6,872 bases of DNA from Adhaeribacter sp. GTDB lineage: Bacteria > Bacteroidota > Bacteroidia > Cytophagales > Hymenobacteraceae. Positions 1 to 6,872 of the stretch are shown here, piece by piece. How positions within the stretch are numbered: position 1 is the stretch's first letter; every line of letters begins with the position of its first letter. The notes beneath the pieces are model-generated. The model saw only the letters and a program-made list of their open reading frames with translations. It was not told the DNA's origin and did no database searches. A program made the translations under genes and the position numbers. Location of the stretch: assembly GCA_028288395.1 (NCBI GenBank), contig JAQBNV010000514.1:1-6872 (forward strand). Reading direction: 5' to 3'.

Positions 1-1898
1 CTTTCCAAATCGTTCTGGAAAAGTATTTCTTTGCTTAGTAATTCCTGGGCTACAGTTTCGAGTTCGCTTAGTTTTTCGGATAGCAGGAACCTGGTTCTGT
101 CGTAAGCAGCCTGAATAATTTTCCGTACTTCGTTGTCAATCGTCTGAGCAGTGGCTTCAGAATAAGGCTTAGTCATAGAATATTCGTTGGCACCTTTAGA
201 ATCGTAATACGAGATATGGCCTATTTTATCGTTCATACCGTACATGGTAACAATACTGTAAGCCATTTTGGTAATCCGTTCGAGGTCGCTTAAAGCGCCG
301 GTAGATATTTTGCCAAATACGATGTCTTCTGCAGCCCGGCCGCCTAAAGCCATACACATTTCATCTATTAACTGCTCGGTAGTATACAGGAATTGCTCTT
401 TTGGTAAATATTGGGCATAACCCAACGCGGCAATACCGCGGGGCACAATACTAACTTTAACCAAGGGATCGCAATGTTCCAGGAACCAACCCGCAATCGC
501 GTGACCAGCTTCGTGGTAAGCCACAATTTTCTTTTCTTCCGGCGAAATAATTTTATTTTTCTTCTCTAAACCACCAATTACCCGGTCAATGGCATCGTAG
601 AAGTCCTGCATTTCCACCTTCTTTTTATCACGACGGGCGGCAATTAGTGCGGCCTCGTTACAAACGTTGGCAATTTCAGCGCCGGCAAATCCGGGTGTCT
701 GAGCAGATAATTTCTTTGCATCTACATCTTCAGATAAAGCCAGGGGGCCTAAATGCACTTTAAATATTTCGGTCCGGCCAATAAGATCGGGCTTGTCTAT
801 ACTAATCTGGCGGTCGAAACGACCAGGTCTTAATAGCGCTGCATCCAGGGTATCGGGACGGTTGGTGGCCGCCAGAATAATAACGCCGGAATCAGTTGCA
901 AAACCGTCCATTTCCACCAACAGCGAGTTTAGGGTATTTTCGCGCTCGTCGTTTCCACCTTGTACCTGGCCGCGGCTCCGCGACCGGCCAATGGCATCAA
1001 TTTCATCAATAAAAATAATACAAGGCGCTTTGGCTTTGGCTTGCTTAAACAAATCGCGTACCCGGGCCGCACCTACACCCACAAACATTTCTACAAAGTC
1101 GGAACCCGAAAGAGAGAAGAAAGGCACATCGGCTTCACCGGCAACGGCTTTGGCCAGTAAAGTTTTACCGGTACCCGGAGGGCCCACCAGCAAAGCACCT
1201 TTCGGGATTTTACCACCCAAAATGGTGAACTTGCCCGGATTTTTGAGGAACTCTACTATCTCCTGGATTTCTTCTTTTGCTTCTTCCAGGCCAGCCACAT
1301 CCTTAAACGTGATTTTTACTTTGTTATCGGCATCAAATAATGCTGCGCGGGATTTACCGATGTTAAATATCTGGCCGCCGGCACCGCCGGTAGTAACCCG
1401 CCGCATCAGGAACCAAAAACCAAACAGCATTAAAAGGATGAAGCCCCAGTTTACAAAAAATTCTGAGAAGCCGGTTCTTTCTTCAATGCTGTAACCGATG
1501 CGTTGGTCCTGCGGTACTTTTTCCTGTAGTTTAGTCAGGTCCTCTTTAAAACTTTCGCCGGTAAAAATGGGTAAGTAAAAATGAGGGCCTTGTTCGAGGG
1601 TAAGTACGTTACGGTTGGGTACAATTTTGCGGTACTTTTCGTTTTCCAGTGCTGTTGGATTTAACGTTACCTCTACAATATCCTTGTTTTTAATCACCAC
1701 CAGTTTCTGAACATCACGGCTCAGGACCATGTCTTCGAACTGTTGCTGGTTAATTTGTACGGTAGCATTGGTGCGGTTAAAGTAAGCAATACCAAATATT
1801 AAGAATACCAGTGCAGCCAGCACCCACATTTGCATGGTGGGGCGTGGCGGCGTATTAGGCATATTTATTTTCTTTTTTTTAGGTGTTTTATCTATCAT
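1..1898 (-). CDS. ftsH: ATP-dependent zinc metalloprotease FtsH (3' end cut by window edge)
   Basis: Membrane-anchored AAA+ protease that extracts and degrades misfolded membrane proteins and short-lived regulators as a hexamer. 632 complete codons are visible; the last few tens of residues lie outside the window. An N-terminal membrane segment (about 25-40) and a second one (about 145-165) bracket an extracytoplasmic domain. The AAA module follows: Walker A GPPGTGKT at 239-246, pore motif FVG at 272-274, Walker B IDEID with D298/E299, and the second region of homology with N346 and arginine fingers R360 and R363. The M41 peptidase domain has HEAGH at 462-466 and the likely third zinc ligand D538 in GALSDLE. 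All catalytic residues are present, so the enzyme looks active. The start at 1898 is preceded immediately by an in-frame TAG, so it is the longest possible; Met13 is an alternative. It lies 58 bp downstream of rsfS on the same strand and probably shares its transcript. Confidence 0.97.
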   Translation of the reverse strand, partial: MIDKTPKKKKINMPNTPPRPTMQMWVLAALVFLIFGIAYFNRTNATVQINQQQFEDMVLSRDVQKLVVIKNKDIVEVTLNPTALENEKYRKIVPNRNVLTLEQGPHFYLPIFTGESFKEDLTKLQEKVPQDQRIGYSIEERTGFSEFFVNWGFILLMLFGFWFLMRRVTTGGAGGQIFNIGKSRAALFDADNKVKITFKDVAGLEEAKEEIQEIVEFLKNPGKFTILGGKIPKGALLVGPPGTGKTLLAKAVAGEADVPFFSLSGSDFVEMFVGVGAARVRDLFKQAKAKAPCIIFIDEIDAIGRSRSRGQVQGGNDERENTLNSLLVEMDGFATDSGVIILAATNRPDTLDAALLRPGRFDRQISIDKPDLIGRTEIFKVHLGPLALSEDVDAKKLSAQTPGFAGAEIANVCNEAALIAARRDKKKVEMQDFYDAIDRVIGGLEKKNKIISPEEKKIVAYHEAGHAIAGWFLEHCDPLVKVSIVPRGIAALGYAQYLPKEQFLYTTEQLIDEMCMALGGRAAEDIVFGKISTGALSDLERITKMAYSIVTMYGMNDKIGHISYYDSKGANEYSMTKPYSEATAQTIDNEVRKIIQAAYDRTRFLLSEKLSELETVAQELLSKEILFQNDLE

Positions 1899-1956
1899 CT
1901 ATTCTAAGATTCATTAATTTTAAGAACACGCGGTAATGCAAAATGTTCATTTACAA

Positions 1957-2337
1957 TTAGGTTAATTGTTCTTCAATATACCGGATTGGCGCATCTCCCC
2001 AAAGTTCTTCTAAGGCATAAAACTGCCTTTTGTCTTTCAGGAAAATATGCACGACTACATCCACATAGTCCAGCAGAATCCATTCTTTATTCGTGCGGCC
2101 TTCGCTTTGCCAGGGATTTTGGTTTGTTATTTTAAAAACTTCTTCTTCTACGGCCCGGGCAATTGCGTCCAGTTGAGTATCGGAGTTAGCAGAACTTATT
2201 ACAAAATAATCGGAAACAGCGTTGTTTAAGGACTTAAGGTCAATTACGCATATATCAGAAGCTTTCCTTTCCTGCATTCCTTTTACCACCAGCTCTGCCA
2301 ATATGTCCGAATTGTCCTTAATCTTCGTTTTTTTCAT
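1957..2337 (-). CDS. rsfS: Ribosomal silencing factor RsfS (Iojap/DUF143 family)
   Basis: Small cytoplasmic protein that, in characterised relatives, binds uL14 on the large ribosomal subunit and blocks joining of the 30S subunit when nutrients are short. The complete 126-aa product has the usual length and the family landmarks: the DYFVIS strand at 43-48, the SEGR turn at 78-81, W86 followed by LLDYVDVVVHIF (88-99), and the C-terminal RQFYALEELWGDAP (104-117). The start is an ATG with only AT-rich sequence upstream and no Shine-Dalgarno motif, normal for Bacteroidota. It is the first gene of the leftward unit rsfS-ftsH and is divergent from birA, with 40 bp between the two starts. I see no perfect TAnnTTTG element for this direction; the closest is TAATATTG read on the minus strand at 2368-2361 (one mismatch, no matching -33), so its promoter is unresolved. 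Confidence 0.95.
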   Translation of the reverse strand: MKKTKIKDNSDILAELVVKGMQERKASDICVIDLKSLNNAVSDYFVISSANSDTQLDAIARAVEEEVFKITNQNPWQSEGRTNKEWILLDYVDVVVHIFLKDKRQFYALEELWGDAPIRYIEEQLT

Positions 2338-2355
2338 TTGTTATAACTAAATTTG
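2324..2355 (+). promoter_or_regulatory. Candidate Bacteroidota promoter for birA
   Basis: A perfect -7 element TAAATTTG (consensus TAnnTTTG) lies at 2348-2355. The best -33 candidate is TTCG at 2324-2327, 20 nt upstream, one mismatch from TTTG. Transcription would start near 2362, leaving a leader of about 16 nt before the TTG start codon of birA. The -33 half lies over the first codons of rsfS on the other strand, so the two divergent promoters would be tightly packed. The -7 box is convincing; the -33 box is weak. Confidence 0.45.
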
Positions 2356-2377
2356 AATTACAATATTATAAAATTCT

Positions 2378-3136
2378 TTGCAGATAATCGCGCCACATAC
2401 CTTATTTACAGGTAAGCAGTTAATATATTTACCACAATGCGACTCAACCAACCGTTTTGCGCAGGAACTTATTAACAAAAATAAAGCCATAGAAGGTTGT
2501 GTCGTAATTACCGACCGGCAAACCCATGGCCAGGGACAACGGGGTAATACCTGGGAGGCCGAACCTGGACAAAATATAACCTTATCGGTGATTCTGAAGC
2601 CTGCCTTTCTGGCGGTGCAGCATCAGTTTGACCTTAATATTTGTGTTTCGCTGGCTGTGCTGGATCTGGCCGGCCAGTTTTTGCCACCAAATCTTAAATT
2701 AAAATGGCCCAACGATTTATATTACGGAAATAAAAAAATTGGTGGTATTTTAATTCAAAATTCACTTAGTGGTCAGCTTATACAACATGCGGTAGTCGGA
2801 ATTGGTTTAAATATCAACCAGCTTTTATTTGCGGTGCCAGGCGCCCAATCTTTCGCCCAAATTACGGGACATACTTATATATTGCGGGATGTTATTCAAA
2901 AGCTGCTCGAATTATTGGAAGTAAGGTATCTGCAACTGAAAGAAGGGAAAATCGCCGAGCTTAAGCCTCAATATCTGCAAAGCCTGTATCGCTACCAGGA
3001 AAAGCATGTTTACCGCATAAAGGACCAATTGGTACCGGGCACTATCGTTGGCTTAGACGAAATTGGTCGTTTGGGCGTAGACTTGGGCAACCACGTAGAT
3101 TATTTTGATTTTAAGGAAATCGCTTTCATTCATTAG
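2378..3136 (+). CDS. birA: Biotin--[acetyl-CoA-carboxylase] ligase, monofunctional (class I BirA)
   Basis: Activates biotin with ATP to biotinyl-AMP and attaches it to a lysine of biotin-dependent carboxylases such as the AccB/BCCP subunit. The 252-aa product begins directly with the catalytic domain and lacks the N-terminal helix-turn-helix of E. coli BirA, so it is an enzyme only and not a repressor. Visible motifs are CDSTN at 21-25, the biotinyl-AMP loop GQGQRG (51-56) with W59, KWPNDL (109-114), K120 in NKKIGGI aligned with the E. coli active-site lysine, and VGIGLNIN (140-147). The SH3-like C-terminal domain spans about 205-252. The frame contains no ATG: a TAA lies nine bases upstream (2369-2371) and the product has no internal methionine, so TTG at 2378 is the only sensible start. 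This start leaves a normal class I N-terminus before the first motif. It is divergent from rsfS. Confidence 0.93.
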   Translation: MQIIAPHTLFTGKQLIYLPQCDSTNRFAQELINKNKAIEGCVVITDRQTHGQGQRGNTWEAEPGQNITLSVILKPAFLAVQHQFDLNICVSLAVLDLAGQFLPPNLKLKWPNDLYYGNKKIGGILIQNSLSGQLIQHAVVGIGLNINQLLFAVPGAQSFAQITGHTYILRDVIQKLLELLEVRYLQLKEGKIAELKPQYLQSLYRYQEKHVYRIKDQLVPGTIVGLDEIGRLGVDLGNHVDYFDFKEIAFIH

Positions 3137-3597
3137 TCTGGTTCCGGGGAGTGGCGTAGGATAAATATTGTATGGGTAACAGAGTGCCATTAATATAAAA
3201 TCAATTTGTAGTCTGCCAAATTGGTTCGGGTATGACACAATATCCTCCTGTACACTTGTCATCGTCGGGCATTAGAGAAGGTTTATTTCTGAGGGACTAT
3301 AACCTTTCTGAAAAACAACGTATTTAATTTAGGATAGAGAGGACATTAATCTGTTTTTTTGTTATTTTTATCCTTTCTAAAATTATGATTTAAATTATAT
3401 TTGCTGCGGTTTACTTTCAATTTATTCCTTCTTGTTTATTTTATTTATATATTTGGCAGTATTATTGCCTAGTTTATCTAGATACTAAATTTGTTAGGTA
3501 GCGCTCAAATAAAGCCAGCTAACGGGTTGTTATTTTTATAGGTCCTTGATTATTAGTTATGTAGGTTGTTTTACATATAGATGTACTGTGATTTATA
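3137..3597. other. AT-rich intergenic region without a recognisable gene
   Basis: About 460 bp between birA and the promoter of the T9SS cargo gene. It is markedly richer in A+T than the flanking genes, with T-runs around 3352-3368 and 3420-3450, and I see no ORF on either strand with a protein-like product. Small hairpins occur: CAATTTG/CAAATTG (3202-3208 with 3217-3223, 8-nt loop) and AAGGTT/AACCTT (3278-3283 with 3301-3306). Neither is followed by a T-run, so I cannot name a clear intrinsic terminator for birA. An imperfect GTTAG/CTAAC inverted repeat lies at 3493-3523. None of these is strong enough to call an RNA gene. Confidence 0.6.
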
Positions 3598-3621
3598 TTG
3601 GTTTTTAAAGATATAGATGTA
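3575..3621 (+). repeat. 11-bp direct repeat overlapping the T9SS-gene promoter
   Basis: ATATAGATGTA occurs at 3575-3585 and again at 3611-3621, 36 bp apart start to start. The first copy lies upstream of the -33 element; the second occupies the promoter spacer and covers the first two bases of the -7 box. The position would suit a pair of regulator-binding sites, but in sequence this AT-rich an 11-mer can recur by chance. Confidence 0.35.
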
Positions 3622-3627
3622 TATTTG
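3598..3627 (+). promoter_or_regulatory. Bacteroidota-type promoter for the T9SS cargo gene
   Basis: TTG at 3598-3600 serves as the -33 element, then exactly 19 nt, then TATATTTG at 3620-3627, a perfect match to the TAnnTTTG -7 box recognised by the Bacteroidota primary sigma factor. Transcription is predicted to begin around 3634, giving a leader of roughly 39 nt before the ATG at 3673. This is the best-formed promoter in the window. Confidence 0.7.
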
Positions 3628-3672
3628 AAGACCTTGTATTTCGGTTTGTCCATATTTAATATAATATATGAT

Positions 3673-4278
3673 ATGAAAATATTTACTAAAATATTTATTG
3701 CGGGTGTATTGCTGGTGGCTTATGGCACCGGATACAGCGCGAGCCTTACTTATGGTTTAAGAGGAGATGGTTTTTATCTCCCCAGCGATCCGATGGGTCC
3801 GCAGGTAAATACCCAAAGCTGGGCCTCATATTCAGGTTCGCGGCTGGCTAGTGCTTCTTTCTTAGGTGCCTTTGATTTTACCTCGCTTAATGCGGGACTG
3901 GCTAAAAGCATTAAATTACCGCAACGTTTTTCTAATAACTTTACGGCCAATACCTCCAAAGGAGCTATGTTGGGCGTACGTATGATTAACACCCATTCGT
4001 CTTTAGACGAAGGAACCGCCAAACCAACTTTGAGCGCTTATCCGAATCCTACCCGCGGCATCCTGGAAATTAAGCTGACGCAAGCGAGCCGGGAAGCTTA
4101 TAAAATAACGCTCTCTAATACCATCGGTCAGGTCGTAAAAATTATCAAAGTGCCTGAATCGGCGCATAACTCCGGTATAAAACTGGATATTTCGACTTAT
4201 CCGGCTGGCATATACTTTTACAGTCTGTTGATCAACGACAAAATGGTGGAAACCAAACGCCTGATTTTGCAACAATAA
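3673..4278 (+). CDS. Small secreted protein with T9SS type A C-terminal sorting domain
   Basis: The predicted 201-aa exported protein has three parts. Residues 1-23 form a Sec signal peptide: Lys2 and Lys6, a hydrophobic core IFIAGVLLVAYG, and a likely signal peptidase I cut after YSA. Residues 24-115 are a passenger of about 90 aa, rich in Ser, Ala, Gly and Asn and without cysteine, that I cannot assign to a family. Residues 119-201 form a T9SS type A sorting domain with the hallmark YPNPTRG (123-129), LDISTYPAGIYFYSL (171-185) and a terminal KRLIL strand. In the family this tail directs passage through the T9SS outer-membrane translocon and is usually cleaved, leaving the passenger attached to the cell surface or free in the medium. 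The frame can be extended back to TTG at 3598, but that codon is the -33 promoter element and the extension would bury the signal peptide, so ATG 3673 is preferred. The gene stands alone, with its own promoter and terminator. Confidence 0.88.
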   Translation: MKIFTKIFIAGVLLVAYGTGYSASLTYGLRGDGFYLPSDPMGPQVNTQSWASYSGSRLASASFLGAFDFTSLNAGLAKSIKLPQRFSNNFTANTSKGAMLGVRMINTHSSLDEGTAKPTLSAYPNPTRGILEIKLTQASREAYKITLSNTIGQVVKIIKVPESAHNSGIKLDISTYPAGIYFYSLLINDKMVETKRLILQQ

Positions 4279-4299
4279 AATAAATATTATTTATGCTAT

Positions 4300-4334
4300 A
4301 AAATAGCCGGCCCGGAAAGGCTGGCTATTTTTTT
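4300..4334 (+). terminator. Rho-independent terminator after the T9SS cargo gene
   Basis: The left arm AAATAGCCGGCC (4301-4312) pairs with the right arm GGCTGGCTATTT (4319-4330) to give a 12-bp stem containing one G-T wobble, around a 6-nt CGGAAA loop. A4300-T4331 can extend it to 13 bp. The stem runs into seven consecutive T (4328-4334). It begins 21 nt after the stop codon and separates the cargo gene from the next gene. Confidence 0.9.
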
Positions 4335-4341
4335 GAATTTA

Positions 4342-4374
4342 TTTGAAGGCAATTCTTGTATAAGAGGTAATTTG
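4342..4374 (+). promoter_or_regulatory. Weak candidate promoter for the DUF2723 gene
   Basis: TTTG at 4342-4345 and TAATTTG at 4368-4374 resemble the Bacteroidota -33 and -7 boxes, but the -7 box is one base short of TAnnTTTG and the spacer (22 nt) is long. The strong terminator just upstream implies that the next gene needs its own promoter, and this is the best candidate I can see. Confidence 0.25.
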
Positions 4375-4406
4375 CTTAATTTCGGGGATTATTTCTAAAC
4401 CAGTTT

Positions 4407-6872
4407 ATGAATAATTATAACAAGATTAACAATATTGTAGGTTGGATTGTCTTTTTAATTGCAGTAACCGTTTACGGCATCACGCTGGAACCTACCGCTA
4501 GTTTCTGGGATGCCGGCGAATTTATTGCCTGTTCTTATAAGTTGTTGGTGCCTCATCCGCCGGGAGCCCCTTTTTATTTACTCGTAGGCCGCATCTTCTC
4601 CATGTTTGCCGGCGACAATGTGCTCCTGGTAGCGCCTTTGATAAATTTTCTGTCGGGTTTGGTTAGTGCTTTTACAGTACTGTTCCTGTTCTGGGCTATT
4701 ACCATAATGGCCCGCAAACTGGTGGTTAAAGATCTGGCCGCGCCAACCGTAGGACAAACGTTGCTTATTATGGGCAGCGGTGCGGTAGGAGCCCTCGCTT
4801 TTACATTCAGTGATTCTTTCTGGTTCTCGGCTGTAGAAGCCGAAGTATATGGCATGTCGGCCTTCTTTTCGGCTTTTGTTTTCTGGGCCATGCTCAAATG
4901 GGAAGGCAAAGCCAGCGAAGTGGCCTCCGATAAGTGGCTCATCCTGATCGCTTATATGGTGGGACTTTCTATTGGCGTTCACTTGCTAAACCTGCTGGCC
5001 ATTCCGGCTTTGGCATTTATTTATTACTTCAGGAAAGCTCCCAAAACTACCCGCAAAGGCGCTATTATTACTTTCCTGTTCAGTACGCTCGTAATTGTGA
5101 TTATTTTATGGGGTATTATCCCGGGTTTGCCCTCGCTGGCCGGTTCTTTCGAAGTTTTCTTTATTAATAATATTGGCCTACCGTTTGGCAGCGGAATTTT
5201 TATTTTCTTGGCCTTATTTATCGGACTTATTGTTTACGGTTTCCGGTACTCCTTCCGCCACAACAAACGTTATTTAAACACAGCGCTGCTGTGTTTAGTG
5301 TTTATTTTAATCGGGTATTCTTCTTACATGATTATCCCCATCCGCTCGGCCTATGACCCGCCGATTGATGAGAATGACCCGGAAAATATTGTAAGTTTTG
5401 TTTCTTACCTCAAACGCGAGCAGTACGGCGACCGGCCTTTGTTATTCGGACCGCAATTTACTGCTGAGGTGATTGATCAGGAGCAGGGCGATCCACGCTA
5501 TATTAAAGGCAAAGATAAATACGAGATTGTCGACTATAAGGTAGAGCCGGTGTACGATCCGAAAGACATGAGCCTGCTGCCCCGTATTTACAGCAACCAG
5601 CCCATGCATATTCAGGAGTACAAAAAATGGGTGTCCATCGAAGAAGGGCGTAAGCCGACCATGGGCGAAAACCTGTCTTTCCTGATGAAGTACCAGTTGG
5701 GCCACATGTATTGGCGGTATTTTCTGTGGAACTTTGTGGGCCGCGACAGCGATGTGCAAAATGCCGGGGTTCTGTGGCCTGCCGAATCGAACCAGGGCTT
5801 ACCCGAACGGGTAGCTGAAAGCAGGGCCCGAAATAATTTTTATATGCTGCCGCTGCTTTTGGGCATGGCTGGTTTGATTTTTCAGCTCCGGCGCAACCAA
5901 CGGGATGCTTTTGTGGTAGGTTTGATATTTTTATTTACCGGATTGGCTATTGCCTTGTACTTGAATCAGCCGCCGGTAGAGCCGCGTGAGCGGGATTATA
6001 CCTTTGCCGGTTCGTTTTTCGCATTCTCTATCTGGATAGGTTTAGGGGTATTGGCTGTAGCCGATTTGCTGCAGCGGATTATTAAAAGTGAGGTGGCCCG
6101 GGCGGCGGTAGTAACCTTACTTTGCTTAAGTGTGCCGATAATAATGATGGCTCAAGGTTGGGATGATCATGATCGTTCGGATCGTTATAATTCTGTCGAT
6201 TCGGCCAAAAATCTGCTGAGTTCTCTCGCCCCCAATGCCATTATATTTACCAATGGCGATAACGACACGTTCCCGCTGTGGTATGCCCAGGAAGTAGAAG
6301 GATTCCGGACCGACGTACGGGTAGCAGTTTTAAGTTACCTGAACACCGATTGGTACATCGATCAGATGAAACGGCGGGCCTATAAATCCCAGCCGCTGCC
6401 TATTTCTTTGGAAATTGAAAATTACCGCCAGGGCACCAACGATTATTTGCCTTTTGTGGAAAGGCCCGAAGTAAAAGGCGGCATCGATTTAAAACGCTAT
6501 ATAGGTTTGGTAAAAGAAAACCACGAAGTGTTGCAGGTGGCGGCCCAGAATGCCAAACCATTTTTATCTTTCCCGACCAAAATATTTACCTTAGATGTCG
6601 ACAAAGCGGCTGTAATCCGGCACCAAGCCGTTCCGCAGGATCGGCAGGGACAGATTCTGGACCAACTGAGCTGGAATGTTGGCAAATCGGCAATTGAAAA
6701 AAAGCACCTGGTTATACTGGATATTCTGGCCACCAATAACTGGGAGCGGCCGGTATATTTTTCTACTACCACCAGTTCGGCCGATTACCTGAACCTGCAG
6801 CCTTATTTTCAGCTGGAAGGCTTGGCTTACCGCATTGTGCCGGTAAAGAACCCGGATCCGGAAAGCGAAGGT
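4407..6872 (+). CDS. DUF2723 integral membrane protein, predicted GT-C glycosyltransferase (3' end cut by window edge)
   Basis: 822 codons are visible without a stop; Bacteroidota members usually run to about 1000 residues or more, so a C-terminal part is missing. The N-terminal half is polytopic. After the first membrane helix (about 9-27) comes the family signature FWDAGEF (33-39) followed by HPPGAP (50-55), and later SFWFSAVEAEVYG (137-149). The acidic residues D35, E38, E144 and E146 sit where GT-C enzymes that use lipid-linked sugars place catalytic acids. Several more helices lie between about 75 and 320 and between about 480 and 580, with RERDYTF (527-533) between two of them. A soluble C-terminal part begins near 590 and carries the conserved GDNDTFP (617-623). 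The human relative TMEM260 is a protein O-mannosyltransferase, so protein O-glycosylation is plausible, but the donor and substrate here are unknown. The ATG at 4407 is chosen because the signature region follows at the normal distance. Confidence 0.9.
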   Translation, partial: MNNYNKINNIVGWIVFLIAVTVYGITLEPTASFWDAGEFIACSYKLLVPHPPGAPFYLLVGRIFSMFAGDNVLLVAPLINFLSGLVSAFTVLFLFWAITIMARKLVVKDLAAPTVGQTLLIMGSGAVGALAFTFSDSFWFSAVEAEVYGMSAFFSAFVFWAMLKWEGKASEVASDKWLILIAYMVGLSIGVHLLNLLAIPALAFIYYFRKAPKTTRKGAIITFLFSTLVIVIILWGIIPGLPSLAGSFEVFFINNIGLPFGSGIFIFLALFIGLIVYGFRYSFRHNKRYLNTALLCLVFILIGYSSYMIIPIRSAYDPPIDENDPENIVSFVSYLKREQYGDRPLLFGPQFTAEVIDQEQGDPRYIKGKDKYEIVDYKVEPVYDPKDMSLLPRIYSNQPMHIQEYKKWVSIEEGRKPTMGENLSFLMKYQLGHMYWRYFLWNFVGRDSDVQNAGVLWPAESNQGLPERVAESRARNNFYMLPLLLGMAGLIFQLRRNQRDAFVVGLIFLFTGLAIALYLNQPPVEPRERDYTFAGSFFAFSIWIGLGVLAVADLLQRIIKSEVARAAVVTLLCLSVPIIMMAQGWDDHDRSDRYNSVDSAKNLLSSLAPNAIIFTNGDNDTFPLWYAQEVEGFRTDVRVAVLSYLNTDWYIDQMKRRAYKSQPLPISLEIENYRQGTNDYLPFVERPEVKGGIDLKRYIGLVKENHEVLQVAAQNAKPFLSFPTKIFTLDVDKAAVIRHQAVPQDRQGQILDQLSWNVGKSAIEKKHLVILDILATNNWERPVYFSTTTSSADYLNLQPYFQLEGLAYRIVPVKNPDPESEG

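Noticed and set aside
793..1494. Long open frame (233 codons) on the plus strand opposite ftsH
   Set aside because: It is antisense to the highly conserved AAA module of FtsH, its product is low-complexity and unlike any family I know, and the ftsH frame explains the sequence fully.
1899..1956. Gap between rsfS and ftsH considered as a separate ftsH promoter region
   Set aside because: No TAnnTTTG element is readable on the minus strand here and the gap is short, so co-transcription is simpler.
3053..3262. Minus-strand frame of 69 codons across the birA 3' end
   Set aside because: Its N-terminal half falls in AT-rich non-coding DNA and the rest is antisense to the BirA C-terminal domain; no recognisable domain and no promoter.
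3276..3309. Hairpin AAGGTT/AACCTT considered as a birA terminator
   Set aside because: The stem is only 6 bp with a long loop and is followed by GAAAAACAACG rather than a T-run.
4574..4982. Two overlapping minus-strand frames opposite the DUF2723 gene
   Set aside because: Both are antisense to the conserved N-terminal signature of DUF2723 and have no protein-like features; they are by-products of the coding strand's composition.
5442..5759. Minus-strand frame inside the DUF2723 gene
   Set aside because: Antisense to a continuous conserved coding frame; no independent evidence.

Overview
The window looks like ordinary chromosome from a member of the Bacteroidota, most likely the Cytophagales (a Hymenobacteraceae/Adhaeribacter-like bacterium is my best guess). 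The phylum call rests on three things: a secreted protein with a type IX secretion (T9SS) type A sorting tail, a large DUF2723 membrane protein of the Bacteroidota kind, and promoters of the Bacteroidota pattern (TTG/TTTG, about 19 nt, TAnnTTTG) with no clear Shine-Dalgarno sequences. The genus-level guess is inference from overall protein flavour only.

Layout. Positions 1-1898 (minus strand) hold ftsH, the membrane AAA+ zinc protease, cut at its C-terminus by the window edge. Positions 1957-2337 (minus) hold rsfS, the ribosomal silencing factor, 58 bp upstream of ftsH and probably co-transcribed with it. Across a 40-bp divergent gap lies birA (2378-3136, plus), a monofunctional biotin-protein ligase that has to start at TTG because its frame contains no ATG. 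An AT-rich, apparently non-coding stretch of about 0.5 kb follows. It ends in a very good Bacteroidota promoter driving a small secreted T9SS cargo protein (3673-4278) of unknown function, closed by a strong intrinsic terminator (about 4300-4334). The rest (4407-6872, plus) is the first 822 codons of a DUF2723 integral membrane protein, a predicted GT-C type glycosyltransferase that runs off the right edge.

How they fit together. The rsfS-ftsH pair with divergent birA is a housekeeping block (translation silencing, membrane proteostasis, biotinylation of carboxylases). The T9SS cargo is a self-contained unit with its own promoter and terminator, and looks like the accessory element of the window. 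The DUF2723 protein is probably involved in envelope or protein glycosylation. T9SS cargos and other exported proteins of this phylum are often glycosylated, but nothing here shows a direct link between the two genes.

I did not find a new multi-gene system, CRISPR array, insertion sequence or RNA gene. The points most worth a second look are the methionine-free birA frame with its TTG start, the well-formed promoter that moves the start of the T9SS gene, the 11-bp direct repeat over that promoter, the passenger region of the T9SS cargo, and the DUF2723 enzyme.
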